54,887 nucleotides of DNA from Azoarcus indigens (GTDB taxonomy: Bacteria > Pseudomonadota > Gammaproteobacteria > Burkholderiales > Rhodocyclaceae), in contig NZ_SNVV01000028.1 in NCBI RefSeq assembly GCF_004361735.1, positions 1-54,887 on the forward strand, in the 5' to 3' direction. A program made the position numbers and the translations under genes. The first letter of the stretch is position 1. Every line of letters starts with the position of its first letter. Positions 49,524 through 54,887 of the stretch are shown here, piece by piece. The notes beneath the pieces are model-generated. The model did not search any database, was not told the origin of the DNA, and saw nothing but the letters and a program-made list of their open reading frames with translations.

Positions 49524-49895
49524 TCAGCGCGCCGCGCCGGCCAGTGTGTTCCGCGTTGCGGCGCTGGCCTTGCGCAGCCGCGCCTTGCACTTCTTCCACC
49601 AGATATAGACGCCGGTGACCGACAGCATGGCCACCACCAGGCCCATCGCCGAGATCAGGATGCGGCCCGGCAGGCCGAGGATGCGGCCGGAATGCAGCGG
49701 GAACTGCGCCTGCACGAAGAGGTCGGCGGCGGTGCCGGTCCAGGGCTCGCGGCTGCCGAGCAGGCTGCCATCCACGCCGTCGAAGTAGAGGCTGCGGTGG
49801 CCGACGCCGCCGGCGCCGTGGCCTTCCTCCGGGTGGAAGAAGGCGACGCCGTGGATGCCGAATTCCGGCGAGTAGAACATGCCGCCGGGCGGCAC
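49524..49895 (-). pseudogene. 3' remnant of a PepSY-type transmembrane protein gene
   Basis: About 124 codons at the C-terminal end of a PepSY_TM-like iron-uptake-associated protein: GIHGVAFFHPEEGHG, SLYFDGVDGSLLGSREPWTGTAADLF, QAQFPLHSGRILGLPGRILISAMGLVVAMLSVTGVYIWWKK, then a basic tail. Full proteins of this family are several times longer. An in-frame TGA lies just upstream (about 49911), and the receptor gene occupies the space where the rest should be. It is the truncated twin of the gene at 54577. Confidence 0.75.
49590..49833. repeat. 244-bp direct repeat, copy 1 (copy 2 at 54643-54886)
   Basis: By reading line by line, every base from 49590 to 49833 equals 54643 to 54886 (offset 5053). 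The flanking 5' sides (49524-49589 and 54577-54642) differ at several positions, so identity is confined to this core. The second copy runs into the window edge. Confidence 0.85.
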
Positions 49896-49956
49896 ATGTC
49901 TCAGCCCTCAGGCCCCGGCGCTGCCGCGACGCAGCCCTGCCGGGCGCAAGCGCCGC

Positions 49957-52449
49957 TCACCAGCGATAGCTCAGCGTGCCGGTGATCCTGCGTTCATCGC
50001 CCCAGTAGCAACTCGTGGTGGTCGACAAGCAGGTGCTGACGTAGCGCTTGTCGAACAGGTTGTTGATGTTGAGGGCGAGGCTGACGCCTTGCAGGCTGCT
50101 GTGGCGCTGGCCGAAGTCGTAGCGCAGCGCGAGATCGGCGATCGAGTAGCCCGGAATATCCGTGGTGTTGGCGTTGTTGCCCCAGGTCCGTCCGGTGTAG
50201 CGCACACCGCCGCCGACGCTGAAGCCGGTCAGTTCGGCGCCGAAGCGGTAGTCGGCCCACAACGCGGCCTGATGGCGCGGGACGAAGGCGAGTTGGTTGC
50301 CCTGGTTGCTGACACCGGCAGAGTTGGGATTGTCTTTGGTGATCTCACTGTCGGTATATGCGTAGGAGGCGATCAGCGCGAGTTGCTCGGAGAGCTCGAA
50401 TTTGCCTTCGGCTTCGAATCCGCGCACCCGGGCCTCGCCGGATTGGACGCGGAAGCTGGTATTCACCGGGTCGGGGGTGAGCACGTTCTCCTGTGCCAGC
50501 TGATAGGCGGCCAGGGTCAGCAGCGCGCGTATGTTCTTCGGCTGGATCTTCACCCCGATCTCGATCTGCTGGCCGGTGGTGGGGTCGAACGGGGTGCCGT
50601 TGCGGTCGGTTCCCCCCGCGGGCTGGAACGATGTCGAGATGCTGGCGTAGGGCGAAACGCCGTTATCGAAGCCATACACGGCTCCCAGGCGGCCGGTGAG
50701 TTCGCGGTCCTTCTGCTTCACCCGGGTGCTCGTGCCGGCGGTGACCATGCGCGTGAGCGTATCGGTGTCGGCCCGGTCGTAGCGCCCGCTGACGGTCAAC
50801 GCGAGCTTGCCGATCTGCATCTGGTCCTGAGCATAGAGGCCGGTCTGGGTGAGTCTCTGGTCGATCAGCATGGCCGGGCCGGGGCGGCTGACCGCGGTGC
50901 CGTAAGTGGGGTTGTAGGCATTGAACAGGGATGAGAGGAAGACCAGTTGGGACTCCTCGAAAGCGCTTTTTTCGCGGGAGTAGTCCACGCCCAGCAAGAC
51001 CGTGTGCTGGATGCCGCCGGCGTTGAAGTTCGCTACGGCCTGATTGTCTACAGTCAGGAGCTTCGAGGTCTCAGGGAACGCCCAGGCGTAGCGGAACAGG
51101 GCTGAGGGGTTGCATGTGGCGGAGCTGGCGCACGCGGCCTGGACCCGCTGGGTGTCGGTGTCGACCTCGGCGTAGCGCAGGTTCTGGCGCAGGCGCCAGT
51201 GGTTGGACAGGCGGTGTTCCAGTTCGTAGCCTATGGACCACTGCTCGTTGCTGAAATTGTCGTAGCCGGGTTCGCCGACGAAGGTGTTGCGCGCCAGGCG
51301 AGCGTAAGTACTGGTGTCCAAGGTGCCGTTGGAGGGCAGCGCGGGTGCGCCACCTCCACCCGGGGATTCGATCTTCTGGTATTCCGCCAGCAGCGTGAGC
51401 CGGGTGGTATCGCTGGCCTGGATGCTCAGCGACGGTGCGATATAGCGCTTGCGCTCCTCGACATGGTCGAACTGGGTGTCGCTGTCGCGAACCAGGCTGA
51501 CGACGCGGTAGGCCACGGTGCCTTGTTCGTCGACCGGGCCGCCGATGTCGAGGCCGACATGTCGTTGCTCATGGCTGCCGAGCTTGACCTGGATTTCGCG
51601 GGTCGCCTCTTCGGTGGGGCGTTTGCGCACCATATTGATGAGGCCGCCGGGAGCTGCCTGGCCGTACAGCACCGATGCCGGCCCCTTGAGCACTTCTACG
51701 CGCTCCAGTCCATAGGGTTCGATGCGCGGCTGAGCGTAGCCGCGCGCGCCGTATGGCAGACGCAGGCCGTCGAGGTAACGCGCCGGGGTGAAGCCACGCA
51801 CGGTCAGCCAGTCGTGGCGCAGGTCGTTGTCGCCGTACTGGCCGACCACGCCGGGTGTGTAGCCCAGCGCCGTGGTGATCGATTGCACGCCCTGGTCGGC
51901 CATCTGCTGCGCCGAGATGATGGAGATGCTCTGCGGGATGTCGGCGATCGCGCTGTCGGTCTTGCTGCCGCTGGCGCTGCGCCTGGCGATGTAACCCTGC
52001 ACAGCCCCCCAGGCGGACTCCTGCTGGGTGCCGGCGGTCACCGTCACCGGCGCCAGGGTCGTCTCCGCGTCGTGCGTTTTTGCCGGGGCGGGGCGCAGGC
52101 TCAGTGTGCCGCTGTCCGTCACCACCAGTTCCAGCCCGGTCCCGGCCAGGGCCCGGCGGGCGGCGTCGGCAGGGCTGAGTCTGCCGTGCACGGCAGCGGC
52201 GGTCTTGCCTGTGATGAGAGCGGGGTCAGCGGACAGGCGCTGGCCGCTGTCGCGGGCGATGCGGGCCAGGGTGTCGGCCAGCGGCGCGACGGGGAGGTCC
52301 CAGGTACGGGCGACCGCGGCTTCGACCGTGCTGGCGGTCGGGAGAGTGTCTTGGGCGCCGGCAGTGAGGCTGGCGAAGGCGAGGGACACGGCGATGGCGC
52401 AACGCAGCGGCCGGGTGCGGCAGGCGTCGGGGCGGGGTTGGGGGCTCAT
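49957..52449 (-). CDS. TonB-dependent siderophore transducer with STN domain
   Basis: 830 aa from the ATG at 52447-52449, preceded by GAGGAAA. Signal peptide (LRCAIAVSLAFASLTAGAQ), then an N-terminal secretin/TonB (STN) signalling domain (WDLPVAPLADTLARIARDSGQRLSADPALITGKTAAAVHGRLSPADAARRALAGTGLELV), TonB-box region (ETTLAPVTVTAG), plug (ADIPQSISIISAQQM, LTVRGF, RVEVLKGPASVLYGQAAPGGLINMVRKRP) and beta barrel ending SYRW. Transducer receptors of the FpvA/FoxA type signal through FecR to an ECF sigma, and both partners are encoded just upstream. The siderophore cannot be told from sequence. Confidence 0.95.
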   Translation of the reverse strand: MSPQPRPDACRTRPLRCAIAVSLAFASLTAGAQDTLPTASTVEAAVARTWDLPVAPLADTLARIARDSGQRLSADPALITGKTAAAVHGRLSPADAARRALAGTGLELVVTDSGTLSLRPAPAKTHDAETTLAPVTVTAGTQQESAWGAVQGYIARRSASGSKTDSAIADIPQSISIISAQQMADQGVQSITTALGYTPGVVGQYGDNDLRHDWLTVRGFTPARYLDGLRLPYGARGYAQPRIEPYGLERVEVLKGPASVLYGQAAPGGLINMVRKRPTEEATREIQVKLGSHEQRHVGLDIGGPVDEQGTVAYRVVSLVRDSDTQFDHVEERKRYIAPSLSIQASDTTRLTLLAEYQKIESPGGGGAPALPSNGTLDTSTYARLARNTFVGEPGYDNFSNEQWSIGYELEHRLSNHWRLRQNLRYAEVDTDTQRVQAACASSATCNPSALFRYAWAFPETSKLLTVDNQAVANFNAGGIQHTVLLGVDYSREKSAFEESQLVFLSSLFNAYNPTYGTAVSRPGPAMLIDQRLTQTGLYAQDQMQIGKLALTVSGRYDRADTDTLTRMVTAGTSTRVKQKDRELTGRLGAVYGFDNGVSPYASISTSFQPAGGTDRNGTPFDPTTGQQIEIGVKIQPKNIRALLTLAAYQLAQENVLTPDPVNTSFRVQSGEARVRGFEAEGKFELSEQLALIASYAYTDSEITKDNPNSAGVSNQGNQLAFVPRHQAALWADYRFGAELTGFSVGGGVRYTGRTWGNNANTTDIPGYSIADLALRYDFGQRHSSLQGVSLALNINNLFDKRYVSTCLSTTTSCYWGDERRITGTLSYRW

Positions 52450-52543
52450 GGAGTTTCCTCGGCGGGGTTGAACAAGCGCTGAACGTGTGGGTTCAGCAGT
52501 CATGTCCAACGAGGTCGGCAAAACCCCTCAGGCAGCGGAAAAA

Positions 52544-53521
52544 TTATCGGATTTCGTTCTGATGCTCGACCACGGTCAGCCATGGGCCGTAACGGCGGAT
52601 GGCGATGGGCTGGGTTTCGGCCAGCGCGTGCAGGGTGGCATCCGGATCGTCGAGCGGAAACACGCCGAATACGCGCAGGACGGCGGCTTGCGGCGAGACT
52701 TGCAGGTAGCCGCGCTTGTAGGGGCGCAAGGCGGCAATGAGCTCGGCCAGCGGGCGGTCGCGTACGTCGAGCTGGCCGTCGGCCCAGGCAGCCAGCGGCG
52801 CGGCGGATTCGGCCATGGGGTGGATGCCGCTGGCGTCGTAGCGGGCGGCGCTGCCGGCGGCGAAGGTTTGCTCGCTACCGTCAGCGGTGGTGAGGCGGAC
52901 GCTGTGTTCGAGCACCGCGAGTTCGCTGTGATTGTCCTGTAACTGCACGGCGAAGCGGGTGCCGAGGGCGCGGGCTTCGCCGTGCTCGGTAGCGACGATC
53001 AACGGGCGCTGGCGGTCGGCCGCCGTGTGGATGAGAAGGGTGCCGCGGCGCAAGCGCAGCAGCCGGGTCTGCGCGCTGAATTCGATGTCCACCGCGCTGC
53101 GCGCGTTGAGGATCAGCGTGCTGCCGTCGGCCAGTTGCACCTGGCGGCGTTCGCCGGTGGCAGTGTGCACGTCGGCGCTGAGGCCGAGCAGTGGCTGCTG
53201 GCGGTTCAGCGCATAACTGCCGAGGCCGAGCAGCAAGAGCATGGCGGTGCCGCGGCGCAGCGCCTTGCGGCGGGCCGGCGCGGTCAGCGCCCGGTGTGCG
53301 GCATGGCGCTGCCCGGGCAGTCTGGTGTCGGCGTCTTTGATCGCGGCGAGGGGCTGATCGAGCAGGCCGGAAATCGTCCGCCAGACGGCTTCGTGACGCG
53401 GGTCCGCATGCAGCCAGCGGGCGAAGGCGGCGTGGTCGTCGGCGCCGGCGGTGCCGGAATCGAGCCGGACCAGCCAGTCGATGGCGGCTTCGGCGATAGG
53501 GTCGAGCTGGCGCGCATTCAT
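52544..53521 (-). CDS. fecR: FecR-like anti-sigma/sigma regulator
   Basis: 325 aa. The N-terminal DUF4880 (AAIDWLVRLDSGTAGADDHAAFARWLHADPRHEAVW) interacts with the sigma factor. A single membrane helix (GTAMLLLLGLGSYAL, near 90-105) is followed by the periplasmic FecR domain (TATGERRQVQLADGSTLILNARSAVDIEF, RGTLLIHTAA, GTRFAVQL) and a C-terminal STN-like segment (FPLDDPDATLHALAETQPI) that contacts the receptor. The start overlaps the sigma gene stop by four bases. The stop is about 95 bases before the receptor gene. Confidence 0.95.
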   Translation of the reverse strand: MNARQLDPIAEAAIDWLVRLDSGTAGADDHAAFARWLHADPRHEAVWRTISGLLDQPLAAIKDADTRLPGQRHAAHRALTAPARRKALRRGTAMLLLLGLGSYALNRQQPLLGLSADVHTATGERRQVQLADGSTLILNARSAVDIEFSAQTRLLRLRRGTLLIHTAADRQRPLIVATEHGEARALGTRFAVQLQDNHSELAVLEHSVRLTTADGSEQTFAAGSAARYDASGIHPMAESAAPLAAWADGQLDVRDRPLAELIAALRPYKRGYLQVSPQAAVLRVFGVFPLDDPDATLHALAETQPIAIRRYGPWLTVVEHQNEIR

Positions 53522-54042
53522 GAGCGTGCTTGCGGGGTGGCCGCCGCGGCGCCAAGGCCGGCCATGTAGCAGTGGGTGAGGGCCAGCTTCATGTCGCGCT
53601 CGACGGTGGCGAGGGAGACGCCGATGGCCTTGGCGATCTCGGTGTGGGTCATTTCCTCCAGCCGGTTCATCAGCAAGACCTTGCGCGCGCGCAGGGGCAG
53701 GCCGTCGAGCAGGCGGTCGAGGGTTTCGATGGCCTCACGCACCAGGGCGTAGTCCTCGGCCGAGGGGGCGTAGCTTTCCGGTTGCGCGGCGAGGGCGTCG
53801 AGCCAGGCATTCTCCAGGTCGCGGCGGCGCCAGAAGCTGTAAAGCACGCGCTGGGCCAGGGTCAGCAGGTAGGCGCGGGGCTCGTTGAGGTGGCCGATGT
53901 CGCGGGCGCCCAGCACACGGACGAAGGTGTCCTGGGTGAGGTCGGCAGCCAGGTGGGTGCAGCCGAGTTTGCGTCGCAGCCAGGCATGCAGCCAACGATG
54001 GTGATCGACGTACAGTTTGGCGACGGAAGGGGCTGCGGGCAC
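53518..54042 (-). CDS. fecI: FecI-like ECF sigma factor
   Basis: 174 aa. Region 2: LYVDHHRWLHAWLRRKLGCTHLAADLTQDTFVRVLGAR with LNEPRAYLLTLAQRVLYSFWRRRDLE. Region 4: LPLRARKVLLMNRLEEMTHTEIAKAIGVSLATVERDMKLALTHCY. Standard iron-starvation sigma that directs transcription of the adjacent receptor gene. A good Fur box lies 64-82 bases upstream of its ATG, so iron should repress it. Confidence 0.96.
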   Translation of the reverse strand: MPAAPSVAKLYVDHHRWLHAWLRRKLGCTHLAADLTQDTFVRVLGARDIGHLNEPRAYLLTLAQRVLYSFWRRRDLENAWLDALAAQPESYAPSAEDYALVREAIETLDRLLDGLPLRARKVLLMNRLEEMTHTEIAKAIGVSLATVERDMKLALTHCYMAGLGAAAATPQARS

Positions 54043-54105
54043 GGCAAGCTCCGGGGAGGACAGGACGCGTTGGCTTGCTGCCCGCGAACAGGCTAGCTTG
54101 CTATC

Positions 54106-54124
54106 GAGAATGGTTCTTATTTTC
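54106..54124 (-). promoter_or_regulatory. Fur box upstream of fecI
   Basis: The minus-strand 19-mer GAAAATAAGAACCATTCTC matches the consensus GATAATGATAATCATTATC at 14 of 19 positions by my count. It lies 64-82 bases before the sigma-factor ATG. Confidence 0.6.
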
Positions 54125-54202
54125 CGCTGCTGTAAGGCGCGCCGTCAATCTCCGGAAGTCCGCCGGCACCCTGGCCGTTCAGGGCTGGCAGGCACTAAAC
54201 GG

Positions 54203-54570
54203 ATGCCTTCGTTCTATTCGATGGATCCTCTCTCCGAGCTTCTCGGTCGCCTCAAACCCGTCGCAAGCGTGTCCGCTGGTTTGGAAGCGTGGCGAGTGGC
54301 CCCTGCGGTTCCCGCGACAGCAAGCTTGGATCGAGTGCTACGTTGTCCTGCAAGGTGCGGGCTGGATGGCCGTCGACGGGATTGACGGGGCCCATCAGGT
54401 TTGCACTGGGCGATGCCTTCGTGCTGCCGGGCGGACGCGATTTCCTGATAGGCAGCGATTTGGCGTTGCCAGCCGTGGCTTCCGACACGCTCTTTCCTCC
54501 GGCACGGTCATGGACGGTATACGAGCTTGGGGCGGCTGCGGCGATGTCACGCACGGCCTTTGCAGTGCGG
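54203..54570 (+). pseudogene. Broken AraC-family (Cupin_6) regulator gene
   Basis: Three frames in turn spell one protein. 54203-54294 reads MDPLSELLGRLKPVASVSAGLEA; the next frame reads GEWPLRFPRQQAWIECYVVLQGAGWMAVDGI; the third (from about 54388) reads PIRFALGDAFVLPGGRDFLIGSD, then GAAAAMSRTAFAVRL, which looks like the start of the HTH part after an internal deletion. At least two frameshifts and one deletion, with the end cut at the PepSY gene. Confidence 0.7.
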
Positions 54571-54576
54571 CTGCCC

Positions 54577-54887
54577 TCAGCGCGCCGCGCCGGCCAGCGT
54601 GCTCCGCGCTGTGGCAGCGGCCTTCTTCAGCCGCGCCTTGCGCTTCTTCCACCAGATATAGACGCCGGTGACCGACAGCATGGCCACCACCAGGCCCATC
54701 GCCGAGATCAGGATGCGGCCCGGCAGGCCGAGGATGCGGCCGGAATGCAGCGGGAACTGCGCCTGCACGAAGAGGTCGGCGGCGGTGCCGGTCCAGGGCT
54801 CGCGGCTGCCGAGCAGGCTGCCATCCACGCCGTCGAAGTAGAGGCTGCGGTGGCCGACGCCGCCGGCGCCGTGGCCTTCCTCCGGGC
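54577..54887 (-). CDS. PepSY-type transmembrane protein, 3' part (runs off window)
   Basis: C-terminal 103 codons visible: YFDGVDGSLLGSREPWTGTAADLFVQAQFPLHSGRILGLPGRILISAMGLVVAMLSVTGVYIWWKKRKARLKK, ending AARSTLAGAAR-like. It contains the last membrane helix and a basic tail. The gene continues past 54887, so whether it is complete is unknown. Proteins of this family often accompany TonB receptors and help iron release or reduction at the inner membrane; the gene probably belongs to another receptor unit to the right. Confidence 0.8.
   Translation of the reverse strand, partial: PEEGHGAGGVGHRSLYFDGVDGSLLGSREPWTGTAADLFVQAQFPLHSGRILGLPGRILISAMGLVVAMLSVTGVYIWWKKRKARLKKAAATARSTLAGAAR
54643..54886. 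repeat. 244-bp direct repeat, copy 2
   Basis: Same sequence as 49590-49833, in the same orientation. The last window base (C at 54887) differs from copy 1 (T at 49834), so the identical tract may end here. Confidence 0.85.

Noticed and set aside
1-54887. tRNA or rRNA genes
   Set aside because: No cloverleaf-like stretch with CCA/T-loop signature and no rRNA core sequence was noticed on either strand.

Overview
The window is 54.9 kb of high-GC proteobacterial chromosome. Gene content, codon use and the B12, iron and aromatic genes suggest a Rhodocyclales-type betaproteobacterium (Thauera/Azoarcus-like). This is an inference from gene content only. No rRNA, tRNA, CRISPR array or complete insertion sequence was seen.

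Layout. (a) 1-10.4 kb: iron/siderophore block next to what looks like an IS21-family terminus. It holds a TonB-dependent receptor with two small uncharacterised genes behind it, a divergent RND tripartite efflux operon, a siderophore-interacting reductase, and a convergent AraC regulator. (b) 12-14.5 kb: DUF72 protein, LysE exporter and its likely AraC regulator. (c) 15-20.7 kb: a tightly packed stressosome operon (RsbR, RsbS, RsbT, ATPase/PP2C phosphatase) continuing into two histidine kinases. (d) 20.9-26.7 kb: GlxA-type regulator divergent from SDR, aldo/keto reductase and two MFS transporters. (e) 26.8-39.5 kb, minus strand: a cobalamin regulon under a clear B12 riboswitch, cobO-btuF-(59-aa ORF)-btuC-btuD-DUF1636-cobW-cobN-chlI/chlD-cbiM. 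(f) 39.6-44.1 kb: DUF445 protein, PAS-GAF-GGDEF protein, TSUP permease with divergent LysR. (g) 44.1-48.5 kb: LysR, Rieske oxygenase, periplasmic binding protein and ferredoxin reductase, an aromatic-acid-type oxygenase locus. (h) 48.5-54.9 kb: orphan FliD-like protein, then an ECF sigma/FecR/TonB-receptor iron unit (minus strand) flanked by two copies of a PepSY-protein 3' end and a broken AraC gene.

The strongest non-routine signal is in chlI/chlD. The ATPase frame ends in a run of ten A followed at once by a stop codon and a 10-bp stem-loop. The von Willebrand A domain lies in the -1 frame, with no start codon of its own upstream of its metal-binding motif. One gene therefore probably yields both a ChlI-like and a ChlD-like chelatase subunit to partner CobN. 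Other notable points are a 59-codon gene coupled by ATGA overlaps on both sides inside the btu genes, a REP-like palindrome pair and a 33-bp tandem repeat inside cobN, three RsbT-type ATPase modules in one stressosome operon, and a 244-bp apparently identical direct repeat flanking the fec-type unit.
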